DNA from: Verrucomicrobia bacterium Tous-C9LFEB
GTDB taxonomy: Bacteria; Verrucomicrobiota; Verrucomicrobiia; Methylacidiphilales; UBA1321
NCBI GenBank assembly: GCA_002304345.1
Contig: NEUU01000022.1
Coordinates: 1-64,000, forward strand
Length of the DNA stretch: 64,000 nucleotides
Direction: 5' to 3'
Part shown: piece after piece, positions 26,377 to 36,376 of the stretch
Position numbering within the stretch: the stretch's first letter is position 1
How the letters are laid out: the number at the start of each line of letters is the position of its first letter
Made by a program: the position numbers and the translations under genes
The notes under the pieces: generated by a model
The model's input: only the letters and a program-made list of their open reading frames with translations
Databases searched by the model: none
What the model was told of the DNA's origin: nothing

Positions 26377-27573
26377 CTAGACCGCTTCCGCCGGATTCGC
26401 GACCACTGGCACCACCGCTTTGATTACCCCGGCCAGATCACCGACATGGTGGAAATTAATCAACCGCAACCGCGACAGCTCCGACAGCTCGTGCCCCTTC
26501 GGCAAGATCAACAACCCCGAGAGGGCATGAACGTCCTCGGCGAGGATCATTCCCGCCTCCAGTTCCTCGATCTTGAATTCCCGCAGACGCCAGCTCTTGA
26601 GCTTCTCGCCATGCGCCAAAAGCTGTTGCTCCAACGCGAGCAGGACGATCGGATCGTAGACTCCCTGGCGGGACTTCAGCAGGTCGATGATCGCGGCGGG
26701 CTGCCAGTTCTGCCCCGCCAACTCCTCATAATCGATCACCGCTTTGAGAATGCGCGCGCTCAGGGGCAGCTTCTTGCCCACCGGCACATCCTCGTCCGAA
26801 CCCGCGCCATCGAAGCGTGCATCCTGCCACCGGATCGCATCCGCCACCGTTTCCAATCGCGGAATCCGCCGCAAAAGCTGCGCGGTGGCTCCCGCATGCC
26901 GTTTGAGTTCCGCTTGCTCCTGAACGGTCAACTCCTCCTTCAACGCCACCTTCTGCTGCAATGTCGGCGTCAGGGTGACGTAGCCAATCTGCGAGAGCAT
27001 GGCGCTGCAACTGACCTCCCACAAATCGGCGCCTTCCATCTGGGACCCCACGCCGGTGGCGAGTTTTTCAATGCGGCTCGCCCGGCTGAACGCCACGGGA
27101 CTCGACATGCTGAGAATCTCGGTGAGCACCTCAATGCTGCCACGCAACGTCTTGCCCAAAAGTGTTTTTTCCGCCGTCACCAGGCGATACTGCCGCAACG
27201 CATCATCGATGTTGGCGATGAGCACATCGGCCGGACACGGTTTGATGAGGAAACGGAAAAAGCCGCCCTTGTTGATCGCATCAATGGCGGTCTGCATCTC
27301 CGCCTGACCGGTGAGCATGATGCGCACGGTATCCGGAGAACTCTCCCGCGCCGCGCAGAGAAAAGAAAGTCCATCCACGAGAGGCATGCGATAATCGGAA
27401 ACCACCACGGCATACGGACCCGCGTCCCGGACTTTGAGAATACCCTCCGCGCCACCGTTGGCCGTATCGACCTTGAACCGGTAGCGCAATTGTCTCACAT
27501 AACCCGAAAGCACATTCGGATCATCATCAACGAGAAGAATCTTCTCGGGTTCGGGCGTCATCGCGTCACTCAT
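26377..27573 (-). CDS. Response regulator with degenerate HD-GYP-like domain
   Basis: 398 residues. Receiver at 9-125 (VDDD; Asp60 in VSDYRMPLVDG; IKP Lys). The second half keeps the skeleton of an HD-GYP phosphodiesterase (LPLSARILKAVIDYEELAG), but the metal site is gone: the HD of the first helix reads SQIG and the HHExxDGxGYP signature reads QDARFDGAGSDE. It is thus unlikely to hydrolyse cyclic-di-GMP and may act as a binding or scaffold protein (inference). The ATG at 27573 overlaps the REC-HDOD stop by 4 bp. Confidence 0.85.
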   Translation of the reverse strand: MSDAMTPEPEKILLVDDDPNVLSGYVRQLRYRFKVDTANGGAEGILKVRDAGPYAVVVSDYRMPLVDGLSFLCAARESSPDTVRIMLTGQAEMQTAIDAINKGGFFRFLIKPCPADVLIANIDDALRQYRLVTAEKTLLGKTLRGSIEVLTEILSMSSPVAFSRASRIEKLATGVGSQMEGADLWEVSCSAMLSQIGYVTLTPTLQQKVALKEELTVQEQAELKRHAGATAQLLRRIPRLETVADAIRWQDARFDGAGSDEDVPVGKKLPLSARILKAVIDYEELAGQNWQPAAIIDLLKSRQGVYDPIVLLALEQQLLAHGEKLKSWRLREFKIEELEAGMILAEDVHALSGLLILPKGHELSELSRLRLINFHHVGDLAGVIKAVVPVVANPAEAV

Positions 27574-28850
27574 TGCGGATTCCATTCTTTCTCATCCAGC
27601 GGCGTGATCAGCAGGCCCTGGAGTTTGTCCGGCGGAACGCTGCAACAATCGAGGGCATAGTTGAGCCACTCCGGCATCCGCGCCGAAAAGCCGCGTGAAC
27701 TGATAAACGACCAATCCATGGAAGGAGGACTGGCCTGTTCGTAAATGATATCCAGCAACGATTGCGCGATGTGCACCGCCACGACCGACTCCGTGCGGAA
27801 ACCGTCGAGTTCCGAGGGCCGGTGATGGTACGCTACGATGTTGACCACGTTGGCCGGGATGCCCCAGAGGACGAGCAGATACGCGCCGATCTCCGCATGG
27901 GAGGAACCGGCCATCAGGTACTCCGCTTCGCAGGAGGAGAGCCTCTCTTCCTTGGAATACTTGGAAATATCCGTGGATACCTCCGGCGCCAGAGCAAGGA
28001 TGAGCTTGCCGATTTCCGACAGCAAACCGCCCGCAAAGGCTTCCTTGGCGACCTCCTCGGACGACGTCATCTGCAACGCAATGTGATAAGCAATATCGGC
28101 GACATGTGCACTGCGGCTTTGCAACTCCCGCAAAATTTCCACCGTCACGGAGTTTTCCTTCACCAGGGACTCAAACACATGCACGTGCAGGGCCAGGGCA
28201 CTCACCGTTTCCATGCCCAGATACAGGGTCGCCTCACGCGGGCAATTCAACACCTGCCGCGGTCCGAAGAACGCCGAATTGGCCAGTTGCAATATCCGCG
28301 CCGCCAAGGCCGGGTCCTGTGAAACCAGTTCCGCCACGCTGTCGATGGAGGGCGTCGTCGACGTGATCTCCTGTTGCAGTTTTTGCATCGACATCGGCAA
28401 CGCGGGCAAGCGTTCGATGCCGCACAGGAATTTGGAAATACTCCGGTTATGCAGCGAATCGCGGAACATCAGGATACGATCAATGCTCTGCTTCAGATCA
28501 TCGGAAGTACATGGCTTGGACAGAAACCGGTGCGTCACCGGCACGGCCTTCAAAATCAACTCCTCGTCCGAATGGCCGGTGAGGATGATGCGAATCGTCT
28601 CCGGATGCACCCGGGCCACCTCCTGCAAAAGCGTGGCCCCATCCATGACCGGCATGCGCATGTCCGACACAACCACATCGACCGGCAGATGCGTGAGCAG
28701 CTCCAGCGCCTCCTGCCCGCTCTCGGCGAAATTCATTTCATACTCATTGCGCAAGGAGCGGTAGTTGCGCTTGATCCCCTCAAGGATATTGCGCTCATCA
28801 TCGACAAAAAGGATGCTGGGCTTGTGCTCGTTGGTGGTAGTGGAACTCAT
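27570..28850 (-). CDS. Response regulator with HDOD output domain
   Basis: 426 residues. Receiver at 10-130: VDDE, Asp63 in VSDMRMPVMDG, Lys112 in SKP. HDOD domain at about 140-340, with LPALPMSMQKLQQE, VSQDPALAARILQLANSAFFG and the GLLSEIGKL/EIGAYLLVLWGIP segments. HDOD proteins resemble HD phosphohydrolases without metal and act in stress or motility signalling. The start overlaps the histidine kinase stop by 4 bp, so the pair is probably cognate. Confidence 0.88.
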   Translation of the reverse strand: MSSTTTNEHKPSILFVDDERNILEGIKRNYRSLRNEYEMNFAESGQEALELLTHLPVDVVVSDMRMPVMDGATLLQEVARVHPETIRIILTGHSDEELILKAVPVTHRFLSKPCTSDDLKQSIDRILMFRDSLHNRSISKFLCGIERLPALPMSMQKLQQEITSTTPSIDSVAELVSQDPALAARILQLANSAFFGPRQVLNCPREATLYLGMETVSALALHVHVFESLVKENSVTVEILRELQSRSAHVADIAYHIALQMTSSEEVAKEAFAGGLLSEIGKLILALAPEVSTDISKYSKEERLSSCEAEYLMAGSSHAEIGAYLLVLWGIPANVVNIVAYHHRPSELDGFRTESVVAVHIAQSLLDIIYEQASPPSMDWSFISSRGFSARMPEWLNYALDCCSVPPDKLQGLLITPLDEKEWNPQ

Positions 28851-31669
28851 AGTTCTCCTTCTAGCGTGGGAGTTCGTAGTGGCAGCGTGATGGTAAATTG
28901 AGTGCCCTGTCCCGGTTGGGATTCGACTTCGATGCGGCCCCGATGCTTGTTCGCGATAATGTCATGGGAGATCGCCAGCCCCTGGCCTGTCCCCTTGCCC
29001 GGTTCCTTGGTGGTAAAGAAGGGATCGAAGATCTTACGCATGACTTCCTCTGGCATTCCTTTTCCACTGTCTTTGATGATAATTTGCGCCGTGTCGCCCG
29101 CGCTCCGGGTAGAGATCTCTATCAGACCCCGTTGTTCCCCGTTTGAGGCGATCACGTCTTTAATGGCATCGACCGAATTCGTGATCATGTTGAGCACAAC
29201 CTGATTGAGCTCGTCGATAAGGCACGGCACGGGGGGGAGCGCCGGATCCAGATCTAGTTTAAGATCAGCAACATACTTCCATTCGTTGCGACTGACGTTC
29301 GATGTCGCTTCAATACTTTGATTCAGGTCGCAAAGCTGCATTTTTCCCTGCGTCGGATGCGAGAACGTCTTCATCGCCTTGACCAGTTTCACCACCCGGT
29401 CGATGCCGGAAATGGTCTCATTGATGGCCACGGGCAATTCCGTCATGACGTACTCGCCATCGATTTCCTTCCATTTAGCATCCAAAACCTTGAGCAATTC
29501 CGGAAAACATCCGGACTCCCGGCATTTCTCCTCCAGCTCCTTACGCAACTCATAATAGGGAATGTAATCCTGAAAGGCCTTGCGAACGAACTGGGTGTTG
29601 TCACTGATAAACTGCATCGGCGTATTGATCTCGTGCGCAATGCCCGCCGCCAGTTGACCGATGGACTGGAGTTTGGAGGACAGCGCAATCTGCGACTGCA
29701 ACCGCTGCTTCTCCGTTTGATCCCGGAAGACAACCAGATGGCCCATGACCGTGTCGTCAAAATGCAGGATCGGCGCGCAACTCCCCTCAATCGAAAGCTT
29801 ATCTCCCTTGCGGGACTCCAGCACGATCCCCTGCAAGTGAGTGGTACAAAGCCCCCCGCTCTCACTATTCTTTTTGGTGCAATCCGTCTGGCACCCCTCC
29901 GGAATGCAAAAGATCTCGGGAAGCAATTTCCCCTGTGCCTCGGCCAGCGGCCACCCGGTGAGCGCTTCCGCCACGCGGTTCATCAAGACAACGCGGTTAT
30001 CCAGATCGGTGGAAATGACGCCGTCCGTAATACTGCGCAAGGTCACAGCCAGTTGCTCCCGCTCGCGTTCCAGAGCATCCTCCGCCTGCTTGCGTTCCGT
30101 GATCTCGCGCGACACCAGAATCATTTCCTTGCCCCACCGCTCCTCATTATTGATGACTTGACGGCTCACCGTCTCAAACCATTGATACTCGTCATGCTTG
30201 TTCTTCATCCGGTGGACCGTGGTGCCCTCCATCAGGGTCAGATAACCCTGTGCCGATTTCTCCCAGCAAATCTTGATATCGTCCGGATGCCAGAGCCGCT
30301 CCAGGCTGCTGCCCTGTATTTCTTTCGAGGTGTAACCCAATAACTTCTGGCACGCCGGCGAGATATAGACCATCGTGCCGTTCAGCGTGGCCCGCATGAT
30401 CAGATCGGTCGCGTTATCGGCCATCAACCGGTAATTTGCCTCGCTCGTTCGCAACGTCTCCACCGCCGCGTACCGTCTTTCCTCCGGTGCAATCGCGGAA
30501 GTGACAATGGTGACAAAGCGCAGATTCTCGGGCGACGATTTGATCTCCTTTTTGTAGAAGACGCACAGCACGCCCAACACATCCTGCCCCGAACGCACCA
30601 ATTGCGCCACGAAGGTCTTGCAGTTGGAACTGGCCAGCGTGGGCATGCGGTCATGCAATTCCGGATTCTCTCTGGAATTCGTGTACAACGGCACCGAGTA
30701 GATGGTGTTGATGACCGCTTCGACCAGACTTCCCTTCAATGACTCCGCAGGGCGGCAGAACTGGCTGCTCCCGTAAGAAGCCACCACGCAGACCGAATCC
30801 CCCTCGATCCGCTGGTACGCCACACCATCGGCCTCCAGCAACTCACCGCAAAGATCAACCAGCGACTGGATGTTGACCATCGAGTTGCTGCCGAAGGACA
30901 GCAGGCAACTGTTCAACCGCGCCAATTGCCGTTCCGCCACCTCGCGTTCCTGCGCAATGTTCCGCGTCAAACGCAACACACGGACTATCGGAAAGACCGG
31001 AGCCAGACTCAGCAAAAGCAACGCGAGCGAGACCGCCGCCGTTCGATCGCGCAAGTTGTGAAGGCGTTCCTTCAAAACCTCCTGCATTCGCTTCTCGGTC
31101 TTCCAGATCGTCGTCTCCAGCGCCTTTTTCTTGTCATCGTACAAGGGGCTATCCAGCAGCCGCGCCGCCTGCGCCAGCTCATTGCGGCCATCGCGCACGA
31201 GATAGAACGCCTTGTTCTCGATTTCCAAAAGCTGGACATTGAGCACCTGCAAATCGAATCCCAGGTTGGTCTGCTCCTCTTCCGCGTACAAGGTGATCAG
31301 CTTCTGCACCAGATCATCCATCTCCGATTCCTTCTCCTGATGCAGCAATTCCCACTTCGGCTCGGGCGTCGCAGCCCCCACCCGGGCGGAACTGCGCAGG
31401 AACAGATGCGCCTCGCCCACCCGGTCAATGGAACGCTGGAGCAGGTCCTGACGGTCGTGCAAGGCTTGAAAGGCGTAGTATTGCGTGACGAGGAAGGCCA
31501 TGAAACAGCCAATGATGATGAAACCGATAATCACCAACAAATAGAGCCGCCGCTGCAGGAATGCCTCGGAGGCTCGCATGGACGACCCGATCTCCCCCTC
31601 GATGAATAACCGCACCTTCCGCGGCAGCACCATGGGCAGTTCCCGGAAGTAATGCTTAATCTTTGACAT
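28847..31669 (-). CDS. Membrane sensor histidine kinase coupled to a periplasmic binding protein
   Basis: 940 residues. TM1 at 41-61, a 150-residue helical periplasmic region, TM2 at about 211-232, a GAF-like segment (260-395), two PAS domains (408-528 and 540-655), HisKA with His679 in AGIAHEINTPMQ, and HATPase (770-930; NMITNSVDAI, DSGKGMPEE). Starts at ATG 31669, overlapping the binding-protein gene by 14 bp; an ATG at 31633 is an alternative. The HEINTPM box is typical of kinases paired with REC-output regulators such as the next two genes. Confidence 0.88.
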   Translation of the reverse strand: MSKIKHYFRELPMVLPRKVRLFIEGEIGSSMRASEAFLQRRLYLLVIIGFIIIGCFMAFLVTQYYAFQALHDRQDLLQRSIDRVGEAHLFLRSSARVGAATPEPKWELLHQEKESEMDDLVQKLITLYAEEEQTNLGFDLQVLNVQLLEIENKAFYLVRDGRNELAQAARLLDSPLYDDKKKALETTIWKTEKRMQEVLKERLHNLRDRTAAVSLALLLLSLAPVFPIVRVLRLTRNIAQEREVAERQLARLNSCLLSFGSNSMVNIQSLVDLCGELLEADGVAYQRIEGDSVCVVASYGSSQFCRPAESLKGSLVEAVINTIYSVPLYTNSRENPELHDRMPTLASSNCKTFVAQLVRSGQDVLGVLCVFYKKEIKSSPENLRFVTIVTSAIAPEERRYAAVETLRTSEANYRLMADNATDLIMRATLNGTMVYISPACQKLLGYTSKEIQGSSLERLWHPDDIKICWEKSAQGYLTLMEGTTVHRMKNKHDEYQWFETVSRQVINNEERWGKEMILVSREITERKQAEDALEREREQLAVTLRSITDGVISTDLDNRVVLMNRVAEALTGWPLAEAQGKLLPEIFCIPEGCQTDCTKKNSESGGLCTTHLQGIVLESRKGDKLSIEGSCAPILHFDDTVMGHLVVFRDQTEKQRLQSQIALSSKLQSIGQLAAGIAHEINTPMQFISDNTQFVRKAFQDYIPYYELRKELEEKCRESGCFPELLKVLDAKWKEIDGEYVMTELPVAINETISGIDRVVKLVKAMKTFSHPTQGKMQLCDLNQSIEATSNVSRNEWKYVADLKLDLDPALPPVPCLIDELNQVVLNMITNSVDAIKDVIASNGEQRGLIEISTRSAGDTAQIIIKDSGKGMPEEVMRKIFDPFFTTKEPGKGTGQGLAISHDIIANKHRGRIEVESQPGQGTQFTITLPLRTPTLEGEL

Positions 31670-32885
31670 CCAGGGATTCATACTTGCCCTTGCGAATTTG
31701 CGTGAGGAACACGCGTGAACTACCCTCATGATTCTTGGAGCTGAATGACAAATCGTACCCCGGACCAAACGGCTGGCCATGGATCGTTTCCAGGGCGTGA
31801 ATGAACCGCTCCCGAGTGAGCTTCCTACCCGCTCGCTCCAACCCCTCCACCAGCACCCGCCCATAGATATACCCCTCCAATCCCACGCTGGTCACCGGAA
31901 AGCCCGGATTCACCAACTCCGTATCACGCTGAAAATCCAACAACACCCGAGACTTCTCTCTGCTAAAAAGCGGCATGACATGGCTGACATAACACCCCTC
32001 CCCCTCTTTCCCGATCGTATCCAGAAAAATCTCCCCGCCCACGAACGACGCCGACCCCAAATAAACGGGTTGCCTGGTATTGGCCCGAATCAATTTCACA
32101 AACTTCACCAGCGGCGCAATCGTCCCAATCATGATCACCGCCTCGGGATCGCCCGCGAGAATCGCCTTCAACGCACTCTCCACCTCCGTGGTATTGCGGG
32201 GATAGCTTCCCTCCGCCACCAGCCTCAGGTTATGCTGTGCCAGCAGCTCCTTGGTCTCACGACGGACACTCTGCCCAAACAAATCGTACTGATACAAAAT
32301 CGCCACCCGCTTCACCCGGAGATCGTTCGCGTATAAATTCACCAAGGCGTGAATTTCGTCTCGGTACGAAGCGCGGACATGAAAATTATAGGGATTGAAC
32401 GGTTCCCGCAGGGGCGTGGCTCCGGTAAAGAAACCGATGACCGGCACCTTGGCCCCCGTCCAAATGGGTTGCGCCTTGATGCTCGTCGCCGTCCCCAGAT
32501 AGCTCGCCAGGGCAAAGACCGACTCCTTGGCAATAAGATCCCTCGTATTAAGGACGCATTGCAGCGGCTCATAACCGTCATTACGCCCCACCAGCTTGAT
32601 CCGTCGCCCATGCACTCCGCCCTTGAGATTCGCCGCTTCGACCGCCGTGCGCAGCCCCTCCACGCAATCCAGTCCAATGGGAGCAATTAATCCATCCAGC
32701 CCCATCGTCACGCCAATCCGGATTTCGTTATCGGTGACGCCCGGCGTCTGCGCCTCGGTAAAGCCCTTGGCAATCAAGGTCGCCACCAGGACAATAACCA
32801 GCAGGCAGATCGCGATAAGCCATCTTAACTCGCGATTCCACCCATGCAAAGACGCCCCGACTGCGTGATGAGCCGCTTCTGACAT
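31656..32885 (-). CDS. Periplasmic binding protein, branched-chain amino acid (LivJ) type
   Basis: 409 residues. A cytoplasmic head of about 20 residues, then one hydrophobic segment (LRWLIAICLLVIVLVATLIA) that is an uncleaved anchor or signal, followed by a Peripla_BP_6 fold starting IRIGVTMGLDGLIAPIG and including FALASYLGTATSIKA. No ABC permease or ATPase is near; it overlaps a histidine kinase gene instead. It is likely a ligand-sensing subunit of that kinase, as in TorT/TorS or LuxP/LuxQ (inference). The ATG at 32885 is used. Confidence 0.85.
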   Translation of the reverse strand: MSEAAHHAVGASLHGWNRELRWLIAICLLVIVLVATLIAKGFTEAQTPGVTDNEIRIGVTMGLDGLIAPIGLDCVEGLRTAVEAANLKGGVHGRRIKLVGRNDGYEPLQCVLNTRDLIAKESVFALASYLGTATSIKAQPIWTGAKVPVIGFFTGATPLREPFNPYNFHVRASYRDEIHALVNLYANDLRVKRVAILYQYDLFGQSVRRETKELLAQHNLRLVAEGSYPRNTTEVESALKAILAGDPEAVIMIGTIAPLVKFVKLIRANTRQPVYLGSASFVGGEIFLDTIGKEGEGCYVSHVMPLFSREKSRVLLDFQRDTELVNPGFPVTSVGLEGYIYGRVLVEGLERAGRKLTRERFIHALETIHGQPFGPGYDLSFSSKNHEGSSRVFLTQIRKGKYESLDVKD

Positions 32886-32982
32886 GACCCGGCACAAAAG
32901 GCCGTACCCATGCTATCGGCGGCGTAGAGGAACTCCTTACCACTAAATAATGAACGGGCAATTTTTGCCCACCCAAGCGATC

Positions 32983-33591
32983 CTATTTGATTGCCAGTGA
33001 AGCCCAGTGCAAAAACTTGGCCAACGCCCGAGCGCGGTGACTGATCTCCGCCTTGGTCTCGTTCGCCAGTTCACCGAAACTCTGGCTGTATCCGTCGGGA
33101 ATGAAAAGCGGGTCGTATCCGAACCCGTTTGTGCCGCGCAACGTCAGATCGATATGACCTTCGCACGATCCCTCGAAACTCTCCACGGACTGACCATCCG
33201 CCGCCAGCACCAGCACGCAACGGAACCGGGCGCGGCGCTTATCCACCGTCAACGCATTCGCCTTCTCCAGTTCCACCAGCAGCTTCTTGTTATTATTGGC
33301 ATCGTTGCTCGGCAATCCGGCGTAACGGGCCGAATACACTCCCGGCGCACCGCCGAGGATATCCACTTCCAACCCCGAATCATCGGCCAGCACGAAGCCC
33401 GGCACATGCCGCGAAATCTCCACCGCTTTCAACGCGGCATTCGCCTGGAACGTATCCCCATCCTCCTCCACATGCGGCAGGGCCGCGTAATCGGCAATCG
33501 ATTTCACCTCCCACCCCGCGCTGAGCTGCTGGGCGAGTTCGGTCACTTTATGGCGGTTGCGCGTGGCAAGAGTAAGCGTACGGCGAGGCAT
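32983..33591 (-). CDS. rdgB: Non-canonical purine NTP pyrophosphatase RdgB
   Basis: 202 residues. Ham1/RdgB family: LATRNRHKVTEL at the N-terminus, VLADDSGLEVD with catalytic Asp, GVYSARYAG, and GFGYDPLFIPDG before SQSFGELANETKAEISHRARAL. It removes ITP and XTP from the nucleotide pool to prevent mutagenic incorporation. The ATG at 33591 gives the normal length; a longer reading is not needed. A palindromic element separates it from leuS. Confidence 0.93.
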   Translation of the reverse strand: MPRRTLTLATRNRHKVTELAQQLSAGWEVKSIADYAALPHVEEDGDTFQANAALKAVEISRHVPGFVLADDSGLEVDILGGAPGVYSARYAGLPSNDANNNKKLLVELEKANALTVDKRRARFRCVLVLAADGQSVESFEGSCEGHIDLTLRGTNGFGYDPLFIPDGYSQSFGELANETKAEISHRARALAKFLHWASLAIK

Positions 33592-33634
33592 AGGACGCGT
33601 ATTATCCGCATCCTGCCGAAATAAACCCAAGACA

Positions 33635-33804
33635 TTTTTTGACGAAATGAACGAAATTGAAAGGCAACGTTTTTAAATCAGGAACTCAGGAAAGCAGGAA
33701 TCTCTTTCAGAACCTTCGTCCGATTTTCTTGATTTCCTGAGTTCCTGATTTAAAAACGTTGCCTTTCTCTCCCATTTCGTAAATTCCGTTAATTTCGTCA
33801 AAAA
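33635..33804. repeat. Nested inverted repeat upstream of leuS (palindrome family, copy B)
   Basis: The outer right arm (33774-33804) equals 31 bp of the btaA-btaB palindrome; the outer left arm (33635-33658) is a shortened version. Inside lies a second, perfect 35-bp inverted repeat (33659-33693 with 33733-33767, core CAACGTTTTTAAATCAGG) with a 39-base loop. It fills the 278-bp gap between divergent rdgB and leuS, so the two promoters must lie in or beside it. Confidence 0.85.
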
Positions 33805-33869
33805 GCCTTTTGCCTTTCCATTGGCAATTGGAAATTGGCAATGAGACAATTTCTTGTTATCCCTACCCG

Positions 33870-36332
33870 GTGCAAGTACGTAAACAGTTTCCTTTCTCGC
33901 AGTTTGAACCGAAGTGGCAGCAATACTGGGACGCCCACGCGACCTTCCGCGCGGCGAATCCCGGCGAACCCGGCGCGGAGAAGCCGAAGTTCTACGCCCT
34001 CGACATGTTCCCCTACCCGTCCGGCGCGGGTCTTCACGTCGGCCACCCGGAAGGCTACACCGCCACCGACATCGTTTCGCGCTACAAGCGCATGAAGGGT
34101 TTCAACGTCCTCCACCCGATGGGTTGGGACGCCTTCGGCCTGCCCGCCGAACAATACGCGATCCAGACCGGCACGCACCCGAGCCTCACGACCGCGAAGA
34201 ACATCGCCAACTTTACCCGCCAGATCAAAGCCCTCGGCTTTTCCTACGACTGGTCCCGCGAAGTCAACACAACCGATCCCGAGTACTACCGTTGGACGCA
34301 GTGGATTTTCCTCCAGCTCTACAAGAAGGGCCTCGCGTACGTCGCGGAAGCTCCCGTCTGGTTCTGCCCGAATCTCGGCACCGTGCTGGCCAATGAAGAA
34401 GTCCTGCAGACTCCCGAAGGTCCGCGCTCGGACCGGGGCAATCATCCCGTGGAACGCCGTCCGCTGCGCCAGTGGATGCTGAAGATCACCGCCTACGCGG
34501 AACGTCTCCTGTCCGATCTCGACGGTCTGGAATGGACCGACTCGCTGAAGGAAATGCAGCGCAACTGGATCGGCAAGAGCGAAGGCGCGGAAGTGACCTT
34601 TGACATCGCCGGTTCCCCGGAAAAGCTGACCGTCTTCACCACGCGACCGGACACCCTTTTCGGCGCGACCTACATGGTGCTCGCGCCCGAGCATCCGCTG
34701 ATCGACACGATTGTCACGCCCGCGCAAAAAGAAAAAGTCGCCGAGTATCGCCGCAGCGTCCAGGCCAAGAGCGATCTCGAACGCACCGACCTCGCGAAGA
34801 ACAAGACCGGCGTTTTCACTGGTGGCTTCGCAATCAACCCGGTCAACGGCGCACAGATTCCGATCTGGGCGGCGGACTACGTGCTCATGAGCTACGGCAC
34901 CGGCGCGATCATGGCCGTGCCCGCACACGACGACCGCGATCACGAATTCGCCAAGACCTTCGATCTCCCCATCATCGAAGTGGTGAAAGCGCCCGCGAAC
35001 GCGAAGTTCGACGGCTGTTTCCACGATGAAGGCACCGCCGTGAATTCTGGTTTCCTCGATGGACTCCCCACCGCCGAGGCGAAGAAAAAGATGACGCAGT
35101 GGTTGGTCGAAAACAAACGCGGCTCCGCGAAAATCCAGTACAAACTCCGCGACTGGCTCTTCTCGCGTCAGCGTTATTGGGGCGAACCCTTCCCGATCAC
35201 GTGGAAGGACGGCAACCATCAGCCGGTCAGCGAAAACGATCTGCCTGTCCTCCTGCCCGAGATGGACGACTTCAAGCCGAGCGCCGACGGTGCCGCGCCG
35301 CTGACGAAAGCCAAGTCGTGGCTCGAGATGCCGGACGGCTCCCTGCGCGAGACGAACACGATGCCGCAATGGGCCGGTTCGTGCTGGTACTACCTCCGCT
35401 ATTGCGATCCGAAAAACACGACCGCTCCCATCGGCAAAGACGTGGAAAAATATTGGATGGGCGACCACGGTGTCGACCTCTACGTCGGCGGCGCGGAGCA
35501 CGCGGTCTTGCACCTGCTCTACGCACGCTTCTGGCACAAGGTCTTGTTCGACATCGGCGTGGTCTCCACCTCCGAACCGTTCCACAAGCTCGTCAATCAG
35601 GGTCTCATCCTCGGCGAAGACAACCAGAAAATGTCCAAGTCGATCGGCAACGTGATCAATCCCGACGACGTGATCGCCGAGTACGGCGCCGACTCGCTGC
35701 GCCTGTTCGAAATGTTCATGGGCCCGCTGGAACAGGTCAAGCCGTGGTCGACGAAGGGCGTCGAAGGCGTCTACCGATTCCTCGGCCGCGTCTGGCGTTT
35801 GATGATGGAAGAGAACCAAGCCGGCGACTGGGTCTTCAGTTCGCGCGTCACCGACGCCGCGCCGAGCGAAGCGATTCTCCGCTCGCTCCACGCCACGATC
35901 AAGAAAGTCGGCAGCGACATCGAAGGTCTGCAGTTCAACACCGCGATCTCGCAGCTCATGATCCTCGTCAACGATCTGACCAAGGAAGAAACCCGCTCGC
36001 GCTCCGTGCTCGACACGCTCGTGCTGTTGCTCGCGCCGTTCGCCCCGCACATGGCGGAGGAACTCTGGTCGCAGCTCGGCCACACGACTTCGCTCTCGGC
36101 CGAACCGTGGCCGAAGTTCGACGACAAATATCTCCAACAGGACACCGTCGAAATGGTCGTCCAGGTCAACGGCAAGGTCCGCGGACGTCTCGTCATCGAC
36201 GTGAAAGCCACCAATGCCGACATCGAAGTCGCGGCCAAAGGCATCGACACCGTGCAGGAATGGCTCAAGGACAAAACGATTGTGAAAACCATCGTCGTCC
36301 CGAAGAAGCTCGTCAGTTTTGTCGTGAAATAA
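33870..36332 (+). CDS. leuS: Leucyl-tRNA synthetase
   Basis: 820-residue class Ia synthetase. The HIGH-type motif is HVGHPEGYT within [17 protein letters not shown], the CP1 editing domain follows ([20 protein letters not shown], and [10 protein letters not shown]), the KMSKS motif is KMSKSIGNV near residue 595, and the C-terminal anticodon/ubiquitin-like region ends in VNGKVRGRL. The start is uncertain: GTG at 33870 gives [17 protein letters not shown], close to family starts, while a TTG at 33810 lies in the repeat. The stop codon lies in a hairpin loop (36314-36345). Confidence 0.95.
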   Translation: MQVRKQFPFSQFEPKWQQYWDAHATFRAANPGEPGAEKPKFYALDMFPYPSGAGLHVGHPEGYTATDIVSRYKRMKGFNVLHPMGWDAFGLPAEQYAIQTGTHPSLTTAKNIANFTRQIKALGFSYDWSREVNTTDPEYYRWTQWIFLQLYKKGLAYVAEAPVWFCPNLGTVLANEEVLQTPEGPRSDRGNHPVERRPLRQWMLKITAYAERLLSDLDGLEWTDSLKEMQRNWIGKSEGAEVTFDIAGSPEKLTVFTTRPDTLFGATYMVLAPEHPLIDTIVTPAQKEKVAEYRRSVQAKSDLERTDLAKNKTGVFTGGFAINPVNGAQIPIWAADYVLMSYGTGAIMAVPAHDDRDHEFAKTFDLPIIEVVKAPANAKFDGCFHDEGTAVNSGFLDGLPTAEAKKKMTQWLVENKRGSAKIQYKLRDWLFSRQRYWGEPFPITWKDGNHQPVSENDLPVLLPEMDDFKPSADGAAPLTKAKSWLEMPDGSLRETNTMPQWAGSCWYYLRYCDPKNTTAPIGKDVEKYWMGDHGVDLYVGGAEHAVLHLLYARFWHKVLFDIGVVSTSEPFHKLVNQGLILGEDNQKMSKSIGNVINPDDVIAEYGADSLRLFEMFMGPLEQVKPWSTKGVEGVYRFLGRVWRLMMEENQAGDWVFSSRVTDAAPSEAILRSLHATIKKVGSDIEGLQFNTAISQLMILVNDLTKEETRSRSVLDTLVLLLAPFAPHMAEELWSQLGHTTSLSAEPWPKFDDKYLQQDTVEMVVQVNGKVRGRLVIDVKATNADIEVAAKGIDTVQEWLKDKTIVKTIVVPKKLVSFVVK

Positions 36333-36345
36333 CACGACAAAACTG
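36314..36345 (+). terminator. Hairpin enclosing the leuS stop codon
   Basis: Perfect 13-bp arms CAGTTTTGTCGTG (36314-36326) and CACGACAAAACTG (36333-36345) with loop AAATAA, which contains the UAA. No U-run follows, so it is not a standard intrinsic terminator. It may mark a 3' processing or protection element. Confidence 0.55.
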
Positions 36346-36376
36346 AAGTTCTAGGTTCGAGGTAAAAGACATAAGA

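Noticed and set aside
33798..36335. 845-codon frame antisense to the whole leuS gene
   Set aside because: It mirrors leuS codon by codon; the protein is low-complexity and Arg/Asp/Val-rich with no family features. It is open because codon bias leaves few stops on the opposite strand.
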